From contig VXNS01000063.1 of assembly GCA_009840445.1 (NCBI GenBank), positions 1-33,101 of the forward strand: DNA of 33,101 nt. Direction: 5' to 3'. The notes below the pieces were generated by a model. The model saw only the letters and a program-made list of their open reading frames with translations. It did no database searches and was not told the origin of the DNA. Of the stretch, positions 1-9,216 are shown in pieces. Made by a program: the position numbers and the translations under genes. The stretch's first letter is position 1. Each line of letters begins with the position of its first letter. Origin of the DNA: Synechococcus sp. SB0662_bin_14. GTDB taxonomy: Bacteria > Cyanobacteriota > Cyanobacteriia > PCC-6307 > Cyanobiaceae.

Positions 1-806
1 CCGACACCACCATGACCATGGCCGCTCTGGGACTGGACGGCATCCTCCTGGACGGTGGCGCTGACGGCTTCAGCCTCACCACCACCGCCGACTTCCTCAC
101 CCTCGAGACCACCTCGGAGGCGGTGGACGGCCTGGCATCCTCCCAGGGCAACCTCTCACGCTTCAGACTCGGTCTGGCCGCCACCAGACCCTTCCACCTC
201 TCCAACGGCTCCTCCCTCCTCCCCTCCATGGAGATCGGCATCCGCCAGGACAGTGGTGACGTGGAAACCGGCTTCGGTATGGAATTGGGCGCCGGGCTCT
301 TATGGAACCACCCCCAGCAGGGCATCAGCGCTGATCTCAAGGGGCGCACCCTCCTCTCCCATGCAGAAGAACACTTCCAGGAGCAGGGCCTGGCACTCTC
401 CTTCTCCTGGGACCCCAACCCAACGGACCGTGGGCCGTCCTTCTCGGTGAGCCACTCCTTGGGCGCTGCCACGGCAGGCGGCTTGGATGCTCTGCTCAAT
501 CCCACCGCTATCCAGGTGCTGAATGCTGATCCACAGCGCAACGGCGGCCAACACTTTGAAGCCACCCTGGCCTACGGCCTCCCCGTCTTCAACAACCGCC
601 TCACCATGACCCCTGGCATCGGCCTGGCGCTGGCTTCAGACACCACCTCCTACCGTCTCCTCTGGGCTTTGAGGCCCTATGCCGACCACACGGAACACAC
701 TGCTCAAGACTGGCAACTCTCCCTGGAGGCCGAACGGCAGCAACGCTCTTCCACAGGTGTTGCCGTAGACCACTCCCTCGGAATCAACTTCTCCTTCCTC
801 TTCTGA
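1..806 (+). CDS. C-terminal part of an autotransporter-like outer-membrane beta-barrel protein (5' end outside window)
   Basis: The reading frame is open from the window edge, so the ATG at 12 need not be the true start; I read this as the 3' end of a longer gene. The visible ~265 residues are rich in alternating hydrophobic and polar residues, Gly and Ser/Thr, with short amphipathic stretches ending in aromatic residues. The protein ends in SLGINFSFLF, a terminal-Phe strand typical of outer-membrane beta-barrels, where the last strand acts as the BAM recognition signal. No catalytic motif or passenger domain is visible. Autotransporter-type barrel domains are known from sponge-associated Synechococcus, which would fit, but the assignment rests on composition and the C-terminal signature only. 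It converges with carB, with an inverted repeat between the two genes. Confidence 0.55.
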   Translation, partial: DTTMTMAALGLDGILLDGGADGFSLTTTADFLTLETTSEAVDGLASSQGNLSRFRLGLAATRPFHLSNGSSLLPSMEIGIRQDSGDVETGFGMELGAGLLWNHPQQGISADLKGRTLLSHAEEHFQEQGLALSFSWDPNPTDRGPSFSVSHSLGAATAGGLDALLNPTAIQVLNADPQRNGGQHFEATLAYGLPVFNNRLTMTPGIGLALASDTTSYRLLWALRPYADHTEHTAQDWQLSLEAERQQRSSTGVAVDHSLGINFSFLF

Positions 807-863
807 CACCCTCGCCTCACCAGGGGGTTGCTCCTCCATCCAGCACAGACCAGATCGGAGCAC

Positions 864-899
864 GTGGATGATCCAGCACAACGCCTTGTGGTCATCCAC
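864..899. terminator. Hairpin between convergent genes, overlapping the carB stop
   Basis: An inverted repeat pairs 864-871 (GTGGATGA) with 892-899 (TCATCCAC). A nested second stem lies inside (CACAA, four-base loop CGCC, TTGTG). The right arm contains the carB stop codon (892-894). No T-run follows on either strand, so a rho-independent terminator is not clear. The position between converging genes suggests a bidirectional transcript end or 3'-end stabiliser. Confidence 0.45.
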
Positions 900-3800
900 C
901 CTGGCCGTGAATATCCTGCAATGCAGCAATGGTCAGTTCCCCCTGTTGCAGGGCGGCGATGGCTTCACTCACCGCCCGGGCAGCGGCCAGGGTGGTGACG
1001 GCGGGCACGGCATAGTCGATGGCGGCACGGCGTAGATAGCGATCATCATGGGCGGCCTGGCGCCCGATGGGGGTGTTGATGATGAGCCGGATGGCGCCGG
1101 AGCGAATCAGATCCTCGATATTGGGTCGTCCCTCATGCACCTTCAGGACCGTGGTCACCGCCAGGCCGGCCTTGCGCAGGTGGGCGGCGGTGCCCCGGGT
1201 GGCCACCAACTCCAGGCCCAACTCCGCCAGTCGCCGGGCAACGGGCACCAGACCCGGCTTGTCCCGGTCATGGGTGGAGAGAAACACCGTGCCCTGGCGG
1301 GGCAGGTCCTCCCCGGCCCCCAACTCCGCCTTGGCATAGGCCATGGCAAAGCTGGGGGCGCTGCCCATGGACTCCCCGGTGGAGCGCATCTCCGGTCCCA
1401 GCAGGCTGTCGCTGCCGGGGAAGCGCTTGAAGGGCAGCACCGCTTCCTTGATGGCCTGCATGGGAATGGGGGGTTCTTCCGTCAGACCCACTTGGTGGAG
1501 GGTCTCACCCGCCATGAGCCGGGCGGCCAGCTTGGCCAGGGGACGGCCACAGGCCTTGGCCACAAAGGGAATGGTGCGGGAGGCGCGGGGATTGGCCTCC
1601 AGGATGGACACCTGATCCCCCTGCACGGCAAACTGCACGTTCATCAGCCCCACCACCCCCAGGGATCGGGCCAGGGTGTGGGTCCATTGGCGGATGGTGT
1701 GCAGGGCGGCCCCACTGAGGTTGATGCTGGGCAAGCAGCAGGCGGAGTCTCCCGAATGGATACCGGCCGGCTCAATGTGCTCCAGGATGCCGGCAATCAC
1801 GCTATGGCCTTGCCCATCCGCCAAGGCATCCACGTCCACTTCGATGGCGTTGTCCAGGTATTGGTCAATGAGGACGGGATGATCCGGCTCCACCTGCACA
1901 GCGTGTTTGACGTAGTGGCTCAACTCGGAGCGGTTATGCACCAGCTCCATGGCCCGCCCCCCCAACACGTAACTGGGCCGCACCACCACCGGATAGCCAA
2001 TCCGCTCCGCCACGGCAAGGGCTTCCGCCTCGCTGCGGGCCAGGCCGTTGGCCGGCTGGCGGATGGCCAACCGGCGCAGAAGCCGCTCAAAGCCTTCCCG
2101 ATCCTCGGCGGCATCAATGGATTCCGGTGACGTGCCCCAGATGGCTGCGCCACTGCGGCGTCCCTCCGGGCTCTCCAGCCACCGCAGCAGCGGCATGGCC
2201 AGTTTCAGGGGGGTCTGGCCGCCAAATTGGACGATGACCCCGGCGGGTCGCTCCGCCTCGATCACGTTGAGCACGTCTTCCAAGGTGAGGGGCTCGAAGT
2301 AGAGCCGATCACTGGTGTCGTAATCCGTGGAGACGGTCTCCGGGTTGCTGTTGTGCATCACCGTCACCCAGCCCTGCTCCCGCAGGGAGAAGGAGGCATG
2401 GCAGCAGCAGTAGTCGAATTCAATGCCCTGCCCGATGCGGTTGGGGCCACCCCCCAGGATCAACACCTTCCGCCGGGTGTCCCGTAGCACCTCCGTTGCG
2501 GTCGGCTGGTGCGCCATGGTGCCATCTTCCTGGAGCCGGGCGCCGGGCGCTTCGTAGGTGCTGTAGTGGTAGGGAGTTGTGGAGGCAAATTCCGCCGCGC
2601 AGGTGTCCACGGTCTTGAACACCACGTCCACCCCCAGCGTTTGCCGCCGCCGCCGCACCTGCAATTCCTCGGAGCCGGTGGCCCAGGCAATTTGGCAATC
2701 GCTGTAGCCGTGCTGCTTGAGCGTCAGCATGGCGGCGCCATCCAACTCCTGCAGCTTGCGACCCCGCAGGTGCTGGCGCTCAAGCAGCAGCAGCCGGCCC
2801 AGCTTGGCCAGGAACCAGGGATCAATGCCGGTCAACTCCTGGAGCCGATCCTGATCAAACCCCTGCTCCATGGCCTGGCGCAGTTGAAAGATCCGTTCCG
2901 GGGTGGGGGTGCGCAGTTGAACGGCCATGGCGTCCGGATCCACGGGGGGCTCAGGGGACCCGTCGCAGCCCCAGCCGGCACGACCAATCTCCAGGCCCCG
3001 CAACGCCTTTTGCAGGGACTCCTCAAAACAGCGGCCCATGGCCATCACCTCACCGACAGAGCGCATGGAGGTGGTGAGCACCGGCGGGGCATCGGGAAAT
3101 TTCTCGAAGGCGAAGCGCGGCACCTTGGTGACCACGTAATCAATGCTGGGCTCAAAGCAGGCCGGGGTTTTGCCGGTGATGTCGTTGAGGATTTCCGGCA
3201 GGGTGTAGCCCACCGCCAGGCGGGCGGCCATCTTGGCAATGGGGAAGCCCGTGGCCTTGCTGGCCAAGGCTGAGCTGCGGCTCACCCGGGGGTTCATTTC
3301 AATGACCACCAGGGCGCCATCGGCGGGATTGACGGCAAATTGCACGTTGCTGCCTCCGGTTTCCACCCCCACCTCCCGGAGGATGGCCAGGGCCTGGTCC
3401 CGCAAGCGCTGGTACTCCCGATCCGTGAGGGTCTGGGCAGGGGCCACGGTGATGGAATCACCGGTATGCACCCCCATGGGATCCAGGTTTTCAATGCTGC
3501 AAACCACCACGGCGTTATCCGCCTGATCCCGCATCACCTCCAGCTCGTATTCCTTCCACCCCAGCAGGGATTGTTCGATCAGAATCTGGCTTACGGGGCT
3601 GGCTTCCAGGCCGCTGCGGGCGATATTGAGCAGGTCGTCGGTGTTGTAGGCAATGCCCCCGCCGCTGCCCCCCAGGGTGAAGGCCGGGCGAATGATGAGG
3701 GGATAGCTGCCGATCTGCCGGGCCACGGCCTCGGCTTCCAGGAGATTGGCGGCAATACCGGAGGGGCAAACCCGGACCCCGATGCGGCCCATGGCCTCCT

Positions 3801-4197
3801 TGAACAACTGCCGGTCTTCCGCCTTGCGGATGGCCTCCAGACTGGCGCCGATCAACTCCACGCCATAGCGCTCCAGCACGCCGCTTTCCGCCAGGTTGAC
3901 CGCCAGATTGAGGGCCGTCTGTCCCCCCATGGTGGGCAGCAGGGCGTCAGGACGTTCCGCGGCAATCACCTGGGCCACCATCTCCGGGGTGAGGGGCTCG
4001 ATATAGGTGCGATCCGCCATGTCCGGATCGGTCATGATGGTGGCCGGGTTGGAGTTCACCAACACCACCTGAAAACCCTCGTCTCGCAGGGCCTTGCAGG
4101 CCTGGGTGCCGGAGTAGTCGAACTCGCAGGCCTGACCGATGACAATCGGCCCGGAACCCAGCAGGAGAATGCGCTGTAGATCACTGCGTCGGGGCAT
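892..4197 (-). CDS. carB: Carbamoyl-phosphate synthase large subunit CarB
   Basis: Cytoplasmic enzyme that, with the glutaminase CarA, makes carbamoyl phosphate from glutamine-derived ammonia, bicarbonate and two ATP for pyrimidine and arginine synthesis. From the ATG at 4197 the product is 1101 residues, the normal CarB length. It shows the duplicated synthetase architecture: an N-terminal half opening with [20 protein letters not shown] and a second half opening with [19 protein letters not shown]. Both halves carry ATP-grasp signatures ([18 protein letters not shown]) and metal-site motifs ([34 protein letters not shown]). A C-terminal MGS-like allosteric domain covers roughly the last 150 residues. 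An in-frame TTG at 4209 would add four residues; the ATG starting MPRRSDLQ is the conventional start. carA is not adjacent. The gene is transcribed away from the DUF3318 gene. Confidence 0.97.
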   Translation of the reverse strand: MPRRSDLQRILLLGSGPIVIGQACEFDYSGTQACKALRDEGFQVVLVNSNPATIMTDPDMADRTYIEPLTPEMVAQVIAAERPDALLPTMGGQTALNLAVNLAESGVLERYGVELIGASLEAIRKAEDRQLFKEAMGRIGVRVCPSGIAANLLEAEAVARQIGSYPLIIRPAFTLGGSGGGIAYNTDDLLNIARSGLEASPVSQILIEQSLLGWKEYELEVMRDQADNAVVVCSIENLDPMGVHTGDSITVAPAQTLTDREYQRLRDQALAILREVGVETGGSNVQFAVNPADGALVVIEMNPRVSRSSALASKATGFPIAKMAARLAVGYTLPEILNDITGKTPACFEPSIDYVVTKVPRFAFEKFPDAPPVLTTSMRSVGEVMAMGRCFEESLQKALRGLEIGRAGWGCDGSPEPPVDPDAMAVQLRTPTPERIFQLRQAMEQGFDQDRLQELTGIDPWFLAKLGRLLLLERQHLRGRKLQELDGAAMLTLKQHGYSDCQIAWATGSEELQVRRRRQTLGVDVVFKTVDTCAAEFASTTPYHYSTYEAPGARLQEDGTMAHQPTATEVLRDTRRKVLILGGGPNRIGQGIEFDYCCCHASFSLREQGWVTVMHNSNPETVSTDYDTSDRLYFEPLTLEDVLNVIEAERPAGVIVQFGGQTPLKLAMPLLRWLESPEGRRSGAAIWGTSPESIDAAEDREGFERLLRRLAIRQPANGLARSEAEALAVAERIGYPVVVRPSYVLGGRAMELVHNRSELSHYVKHAVQVEPDHPVLIDQYLDNAIEVDVDALADGQGHSVIAGILEHIEPAGIHSGDSACCLPSINLSGAALHTIRQWTHTLARSLGVVGLMNVQFAVQGDQVSILEANPRASRTIPFVAKACGRPLAKLAARLMAGETLHQVGLTEEPPIPMQAIKEAVLPFKRFPGSDSLLGPEMRSTGESMGSAPSFAMAYAKAELGAGEDLPRQGTVFLSTHDRDKPGLVPVARRLAELGLELVATRGTAAHLRKAGLAVTTVLKVHEGRPNIEDLIRSGAIRLIINTPIGRQAAHDDRYLRRAAIDYAVPAVTTLAAARAVSEAIAALQQGELTIAALQDIHGQGG

Positions 4198-4342
4198 CCG
4201 GGGGTGCAAAGGCCAAACCAGACCAGCATGGCATCCCCCGGTTCCAGGATGATGGGCCTAGCGGATGCAATTGGCCCGCTAGGCTGGGCCCACACCGTCT
4301 TGCGGCAAGCCTTCCCATCCCCGCTTCCCCGCTCTGAACTAT

Positions 4343-4978
4343 ATGACTGAACTCCAGCGCCTCAAAGGTCTTCTCCCGCCGGAAATGCAGAGCTGGGTGT
4401 TTGTGGAGGCCGCTGCTGCTGCTGATCCCCCTCTGATCACCATTGAGGAAATTGGCCGTGACGAGGTGGAAATTCAGGTGGACCTGGAGGCGTGGGAGGC
4501 TTTGGCCCTGGATCAGCGCAACCTGCTGTTCTGGCACGAGGTGGGCCGTGTCCAGAACGACGCCGTTCCACGGGACGGGTGGGAAATGGCGGCACTGGCC
4601 ATCGGCCTTGGCGGCGCCATTGGCGAACTCTGGGTGCAGGACGGTCTGCTGCTGCTGCTGGCCTTGGGCCTCTCCGGCTTTGCCGGCTACCGCCTCTACC
4701 TCAAAAACAATCCCGAGAAGCACCTGCAGGAAGCCGTTGCGGCCGACGAGCGGGCCATTGCCCTGGCCACCCGCTTCGGCTACTCCCTCCCCAACGCCTA
4801 TCGCAGCCTGGGCAGCGCCCTGAAGACGTTGGTGGCCCAAACCCGCAAGAAGCGCAAGCGCAGCTTCTATGAAAATCGTCTGGATGCCCTGCGGCGGAGT
4901 GCCGCCAAGGCCCAGGCGGAGATGGCGCGATCCGAGGGGAGTCCGGAGGCCATGAGCAGCGAGAACGTCTATGGTTGA
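4343..4978 (+). CDS. DUF3318 family membrane-associated protein
   Basis: A 211-residue protein matching the cyanobacterial DUF3318 family, whose function is not established. The N-terminal ~90 residues are acidic and soluble-looking, with the conserved-looking segment LLFWHEVGRVQND. Two hydrophobic stretches follow (about 92-104 and 109-126), then a basic, helical C-terminus containing QTRKKRKRS. This suggests a protein anchored by a membrane hairpin with cytoplasmic ends, which is inference. The stop overlaps the rsfS start by 8 bases, so the two are probably translationally coupled. I recall the same neighbour order (DUF3318-rsfS-CGLD27-asparaginase) from marine Synechococcus, which supports the family call. 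Confidence 0.85.
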   Translation: MTELQRLKGLLPPEMQSWVFVEAAAAADPPLITIEEIGRDEVEIQVDLEAWEALALDQRNLLFWHEVGRVQNDAVPRDGWEMAALAIGLGGAIGELWVQDGLLLLLALGLSGFAGYRLYLKNNPEKHLQEAVAADERAIALATRFGYSLPNAYRSLGSALKTLVAQTRKKRKRSFYENRLDALRRSAAKAQAEMARSEGSPEAMSSENVYG

Positions 4979-5381
4979 AGTGGTGGCTGACGCTTTGGCT
5001 GGACCTCGGATGCAACCGTTGGACTCCGCTGCCCTGGCCCGGCTGGCGGCAGAGGCTTGTGACGACCGCAGAGCCATGGACATTGTGCTGATCCGCGTGG
5101 AGGAGGTGGCCTATCTCACGGATTGGTTTGTCATCTGCTCCGGTGGTTCCCCCGTGCAGGTACGGGCCATTGCCCGTTCCGTCGAGGAGACGTTGAAAGA
5201 GAAGGCCCGGCGCCGTCCCCTGCGGCTGGAGGGCATCTCGGAAGGACGTTGGGTGCTCCTGGATTACGGCGAACTGATCGTCCACGTGATGGGCGCCCAG
5301 GAACGTCACTTTTATGATCTGGAAGGGTTCTGGAGCCATGGGGAATTGCACACCCATCAGCCCATGGCCAAGACTTCCTGA
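4971..5381 (+). CDS. rsfS: Ribosome silencing factor RsfS
   Basis: A 136-residue RsfS/Iojap-family protein. Family members bind uL14 on the 50S subunit and block joining to 30S, shutting down translation in starvation or darkness. Family-typical stretches are visible: AAEACDDRRAMDIVLIRVEE, then LTDWFVICSGGSPVQVRAIA near residues 50-70, and GRWVLLDYGELIVHVM followed by ERHFYDLEGFW in the C-terminal half. The ATG at 4971 lies inside the end of the DUF3318 gene (8-base overlap). A second ATG (MQPLDS, 5011) would give a shorter N-terminus closer to many homologues, so the start is not fully certain. The neighbouring CGLD27 gene follows within 30 bases. Confidence 0.93.
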   Translation: MVEVVADALAGPRMQPLDSAALARLAAEACDDRRAMDIVLIRVEEVAYLTDWFVICSGGSPVQVRAIARSVEETLKEKARRRPLRLEGISEGRWVLLDYGELIVHVMGAQERHFYDLEGFWSHGELHTHQPMAKTS

Positions 5382-5410
5382 ATGTTGTGTTCCGTGTTGT
5401 TGTGGCCTTG

Positions 5411-5899
5411 ATGGACAGCACCTGCCCGGTTCCCGTTGAGCAGCGCCCACTGCAGCAATATGAAGAACTGCGCCAATCCTGGTTTTTTCGTTGGGCTGAT
5501 CCTGACGTTTTCACCTGTCTCAAACCCTTTGCCCTCTGCTGGCTGCTGTTGATTCCCCTCACCACGGTCATTGCCAGTGGCAGCGTTCCGCTTCAGCAGG
5601 ACCCACCCCGACTGCTGGCCGCGGGGCTGGTGGGGGCTTTGGTGCTGCCTCTGCTGCTGCTGGTCCGCCAGTGGCTGGGCTGGACCTTTATCTTGCGCCG
5701 TTTGCTGGCAGAGTCTATTGAATACGAGGAGTCCGGCTGGTATGACGGGCAGGTGTGGGAAAAGCCTTTGGCGTGGCGCCAGAAGGACTGGCTGGTGGCT
5801 CAGCATCAGGTGCGCCCCCTCCTGCTGGGGTTGCAGCAACTGATGACCATGGCCACTGTGGCGCTGGTGCTGGGTGCGACGTTATGTCGCCTCGTTTAA
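5411..5899 (+). CDS. CGLD27 family integral membrane protein
   Basis: A 162-residue protein of the CGLD27 family (Conserved in Green Lineage and Diatoms 27), shared by cyanobacteria and plastids. In plants it has been linked to iron-deficiency responses and photosynthetic fitness; its biochemical role is unknown. The family signature is clear: CPVPVEQRPLQQYEELRQSW followed by FFRW at the N-terminus, two transmembrane segments (about residues 37-55 and 69-90), the motif ESIEYEESGWYDGQVWEKP, a WLVAQHQVRPLL segment, and a last hydrophobic stretch at the C-terminus. The frame is open to a GTG at 5387, but the ATG at 5411 fits the family N-terminus best. It is probably cotranscribed with rsfS upstream and the asparaginase gene downstream. 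Confidence 0.88.
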   Translation: MDSTCPVPVEQRPLQQYEELRQSWFFRWADPDVFTCLKPFALCWLLLIPLTTVIASGSVPLQQDPPRLLAAGLVGALVLPLLLLVRQWLGWTFILRRLLAESIEYEESGWYDGQVWEKPLAWRQKDWLVAQHQVRPLLLGLQQLMTMATVALVLGATLCRLV

Positions 5900-5924
5900 G
5901 GCCGTCATCCGGCTTCTGCCCTTT

Positions 5925-6911
5925 ATGAGTCAATCATCTTCCCCGTTCACCGTGGCCGGCCGAGGCGCCCCCGTCTCTCCCCTGGAGGTGTTGCTGTGCC
6001 GCAACGGGATTGTGGAATCGGTGCATCGGGTCCATGCCGCCGTAACGGATCAGCAGGGACGACTGCTCATGGGTGCGGGGGATCCCTTCCGGGCCAGCTT
6101 TGGCCGCTCGGCCCTCAAGCCCCTCCAGGCCAGCCTGTTGATTCTCACCGGCGCAGCAGAGCAGAATCAACTCCAGGAGCGGCAACTGGCCATTGCCTGC
6201 GCCTCCCACCGTGGGACCGTCACCCATGCCCGTACCGCCTTCCATATCCTGTGGAAGGCGGGATTGAGTGCAGACCTGCTGCAATGTCCCGTGCCGGTTG
6301 GCGCCACCAGTCCCCTGCAGCACAACTGCTCGGGCAAACATGCGGCGTTCCTGGCCATCTGCAAGCGGATGGATTGGCCCCTGGCCACCTACATGGACCC
6401 GGAGCATCCTCTGCAGCGGGAAGTGCTGCAACGCCTTGCCGAGATTCTGCACCAGCCTGCAGCGGAGTTTCCCCTGGCCACAGACGACTGTGGCGTCCCG
6501 ACGGTACAACTGCAACTGGCCCAGTTGGCACGGGTGTTTGCCCTGCTCAGCAGCTCCGGGGCGCCTGAGTTGGAACAGCTTTGCCGGGCCATGCAGGCCC
6601 ACCCCGAGTTGGTGGCCGGGGATGGCTGCTTTGACACGGAAGTGCTGCGCCTTGGTCTGGGAGCCTTGGTCAGCAAGGGAGGGGCAGAGGGTATCCAGTG
6701 CTTGGGTCGGGTGAACGAGGGTATCGGCGTGGCCATCAAGGTGGAGGACGGGGCCAAGCGGGCCAAGCATGCCGTGGCCTTGCACCTCCTGGACCAACTG
6801 GGCTGGCTCACCCCTGAAGCCCTGGCTGACCTGCAAGTCCGTTTTCAGCATCTTTCCCCTCACCTGAGCCTGCGGGTTTCTGGTGAACTGCGCTTCAATG
6901 GAGCAAGCTAG
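5925..6911 (+). CDS. Asparaginase II family protein
   Basis: A 328-residue member of the bacterial asparaginase II family (Pfam PF06089), a type distinct from E. coli AnsA/AnsB. It is predicted to hydrolyse L-asparagine to aspartate and ammonia, although few family members have been assayed. Conserved blocks include GDPFRASFGRSALKPLQA, CASHRGTVTHARTAFHIL, HNCSGKHAAFL and TDDCGVPT, which carry the family's conserved Ser/Thr, Lys, His and Asp residues. No signal peptide is seen, so it is likely cytoplasmic. The ATG at 5925 (MSQSSS) is preferred over an in-frame upstream ATG at 5874 that would overlap the CGLD27 end. It is the last gene of the DUF3318-rsfS-CGLD27 run. Confidence 0.9.
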   Translation: MSQSSSPFTVAGRGAPVSPLEVLLCRNGIVESVHRVHAAVTDQQGRLLMGAGDPFRASFGRSALKPLQASLLILTGAAEQNQLQERQLAIACASHRGTVTHARTAFHILWKAGLSADLLQCPVPVGATSPLQHNCSGKHAAFLAICKRMDWPLATYMDPEHPLQREVLQRLAEILHQPAAEFPLATDDCGVPTVQLQLAQLARVFALLSSSGAPELEQLCRAMQAHPELVAGDGCFDTEVLRLGLGALVSKGGAEGIQCLGRVNEGIGVAIKVEDGAKRAKHAVALHLLDQLGWLTPEALADLQVRFQHLSPHLSLRVSGELRFNGAS

Positions 6912-6977
6912 GCAACCACCAGGAGCACAACATGAACCGAAAACTACGCCCCCAGCAAAAGCAAAGGAGATTGGGGT

Positions 6978-7006
6978 TTGCATCCAGCGCGCCAATGGTG
7001 TAGACT
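6978..7006 (+). promoter_or_regulatory. Predicted sigma70-type promoter for the initiator tRNA
   Basis: TTGCAT (6978-6983) and TAGACT (7001-7006) are separated by exactly 17 bases, with a TG just before the -10 box. They lie 64 bases upstream of tRNA-fMet, in the gap after the asparaginase gene. Sequence match only. Confidence 0.5.
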
Positions 7007-7070
7007 TTTTAAGTCCTTGGCAGATCTGGGTAGAGAGGCATTCTCATCCCATCCTCAGCCTGGATCCCGT

Positions 7071-7144
<74 letters not shown>

Positions 7145-7249
7145 TTTTTCAGTCCGTTGCCGGTCATGGCCAGATAACGGGAAGACGTGCCCTATACCCC
7201 TTGCGCCCTTGCGCCTATGATCGGCTTGGCTTTGTCTTCCACACTATTC

Positions 7250-8311
7250 ATGCTAGCCAAGTCCTTAAAGCCACTCGCGGTTGTCCCCCTTCTTTTGGGC
7301 CTCGCGAGTTGCGCCACGGCTCCCACAGAGAAGGTGAGCCTCCTGGAGCAAGTGAAATCCAGAGGAGAATTGAAGTGCGGCATCAGCGGCGGCCTGCCTG
7401 GCTTCAGTTCTCTCAACCCTGAAGGCGCCTACACGGGTTTGGATGTTGATATCTGCCGCGCCGTGGCGGCCGCTGCCCTGGGAGACGCCGACAGCGTTGC
7501 CTACACCCCGCTCACAGCGGCCCAGCGTTTCACGGCCCTCAGCAGTGGGGAGATTGACCTGCTCTCCCGCAACACCACCCAAACCCTCAGCCGTGACTCG
7601 GGTGGCGGCAACGGCCTCACCTTTGCCCCCGTGGTGTTCTATGACGGTCAAGGGGTTCTGGTACGCCAGGACAGCGGTGCCACCACCCTGGAAGACCTGG
7701 CCAATCAAACCTTCTGCGCGAAGGCAGGCACCACCACGGAGCGGAACCTCAACGACGTGATGCAGGCCCGGGGGATCCCCTTCGAACTGCTCAATTTCAA
7801 CGAGGACCAGGACCGCAATCAAGCCTATCTAGATGAGCGGTGCGCTGCCATGACCGCTGACCGCTCCTCCCTCAACAGCGCCCGCTCCGGCTTCGAGGCG
7901 CCCGACGAGCACGTGATTCTGGACGAGGTGCTGAGCAAGGAACCTCTGGCCCCCGCCACGGTGGACGGGGATGCCCAGTGGGGTGACGCGGTGCGCTGGG
8001 TTGTCTATGGCCTCATGGCCGCAGAGGAGTGGGGCATCACCCAGGACAACATTGACGCGCAGGTGGCATCCGCCACCAGCGGTGCGGATCAGGAAAATGC
8101 AGCCCTGCGACGTTTCCTGGGCATTGAGGGCGACTTGGGCAGCAAGCTGGGCTTGCCCAACGACTTCGTGGTGCAAGCCGTGGGCGCCGTGGGCAACTAC
8201 GGTGAGATTTATGATCGCCACCTGGGTCCTGACACACCCACCTTCATTCCCCGCGGTCTGAACGCCAGCTACACCGAGGGCGGCCTTCACTACGCGCCTC
8301 CCTTCAATTGA
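7250..8311 (+). CDS. aapJ: Amino-acid ABC transporter substrate-binding lipoprotein (AapJ type)
   Basis: Periplasmic solute-binding component of a polar amino-acid importer (Aap/Bzt class; NatF is the counterpart in filamentous cyanobacteria). From the ATG at 7250 the product is 353 residues with a 20-residue lipoprotein signal peptide ending in the lipobox LASC, so Cys21 would be lipidated. The frame is open upstream to a GTG at 7187, but that start would spoil the signal peptide. Family blocks follow: SRGELKCGISGGLPGFSS, GLDVDICRAVAAAALGD, LTAAQRFTALSSGEIDLLSR, NTTQTLSRD and YDGQGVLV, typical of the AapJ family-3 solute-binding fold. It is the first gene of a four-gene operon; its TGA overlaps the TTG start of the permease gene. 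Confidence 0.92.
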   Translation: MLAKSLKPLAVVPLLLGLASCATAPTEKVSLLEQVKSRGELKCGISGGLPGFSSLNPEGAYTGLDVDICRAVAAAALGDADSVAYTPLTAAQRFTALSSGEIDLLSRNTTQTLSRDSGGGNGLTFAPVVFYDGQGVLVRQDSGATTLEDLANQTFCAKAGTTTERNLNDVMQARGIPFELLNFNEDQDRNQAYLDERCAAMTADRSSLNSARSGFEAPDEHVILDEVLSKEPLAPATVDGDAQWGDAVRWVVYGLMAAEEWGITQDNIDAQVASATSGADQENAALRRFLGIEGDLGSKLGLPNDFVVQAVGAVGNYGEIYDRHLGPDTPTFIPRGLNASYTEGGLHYAPPFN

Positions 8312-9216
8312 CTCCGGCGCCCCCTGCTTCCGGTCGGCCACCGGGGCAGCGTCAGCGGCTTCTGCTGATTCTGCTCCAGGTGGCCATTGGTCTCCTGGTG
8401 CTGGGGGCTATTGCCTTGCTGCTCACCAACCTGCAAGTCAACCTGCTTCGCCGTGGCCTGGAGTTGAGCTTCAACTGGCTGGGTGAGCCGGCCCGGTTCC
8501 CCCTATCCAGAGGCCTGCTGCCCTACAGAACGGAGGACAGCTACGCCTGGGCGTTTGTGGTGGGGCTTGTCAACAGCCTGCAGGTGGTGGTGGCGGGCTT
8601 GGTGCTGGCCACCATCCTGGGGGTCGTTGGTGGGGCGGCCAATTTCAGCAGCAACTGGCTCCTGCGGCAACTGGCCGGCCTCTACGTGGCTGTGGCCCGC
8701 AACGTCCCCCCCCTGCTCCACCTGCTGTTCTGGTATTTCGTGGTGTTTCTCGGGGTGCCGGCGGCCCGCGGTGGCGTGGACGCCGTGGCGGGTCTGCTGC
8801 GGTTGCCCGTTTCCGTGGAGTTTGTGGCCCTGCTCATCGGCCTCACCGTGTACACCGGCGCCTACATCTCCGAGGTGGTGCGGGGCGGCATCAACTCCGT
8901 ACCCCGTGGCCAGTGGGAAGCGGCCCGTTCCCTTGGCTTTGGGGAAGGCCGCACCCTGCGGCTGATCATCCTGCCCCAGGCGCTGCGGGCCATCCTGCCC
9001 GGCCTCAACAGCCAATACATCAACCTGGCCAAAAACAGCACCCTGGCCATCGCCGTGGGCTACTCGGACATCTTCTCCATCGTCAACACCACCTTCAACC
9101 AGACGGGTCGCTCCATCGAGGCCTTCGCCTTGTTGGTGCTGGTCTTTCTAGCGGTGGACCTGCTGATCAGCGGGGTGATGAACGTTCTCAATCGCCTGGT
9201 GCTGCGCCATGGCTGA
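8308..9216 (+). CDS. aapQ: Amino-acid ABC transporter permease (AapQ type)
   Basis: A 302-residue inner-membrane permease. TM1 lies at about residues 19-40, followed by the extended periplasmic loop characteristic of AapQ (LSFNWLGEPARFPLSRGLLP and then YRTEDSYAWAF), then the core of the HisM/GlnP permease fold. The ABC-contacting EAA loop is clear: GQWEAARSLGFGEGRTLRLI followed by LPQALRAILPGLNSQYI. It should form a heterodimer with the downstream AapM-type permease. The start is probably the TTG at 8308, which overlaps the aapJ stop (TTGA). No ATG exists near the N-terminus, so a rare start codon with translational coupling is likely. Confidence 0.92.
   Translation: MTPAPPASGRPPGQRQRLLLILLQVAIGLLVLGAIALLLTNLQVNLLRRGLELSFNWLGEPARFPLSRGLLPYRTEDSYAWAFVVGLVNSLQVVVAGLVLATILGVVGGAANFSSNWLLRQLAGLYVAVARNVPPLLHLLFWYFVVFLGVPAARGGVDAVAGLLRLPVSVEFVALLIGLTVYTGAYISEVVRGGINSVPRGQWEAARSLGFGEGRTLRLIILPQALRAILPGLNSQYINLAKNSTLAIAVGYSDIFSIVNTTFNQTGRSIEAFALLVLVFLAVDLLISGVMNVLNRLVLRHG

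Noticed and set aside
6931-7002. A tiny 23-codon frame starting MNRKLRPQ before the initiator tRNA
   Set aside because: Very short, no ribosome-binding site, and it overlaps the predicted tRNA promoter.
7466-7473. GCGGCCGC as a possible restriction target of the local NotI-like enzyme
   Set aside because: The partner methylase is of the adenine type and this site contains no adenine, so it is more likely an incidental GC-rich octamer.
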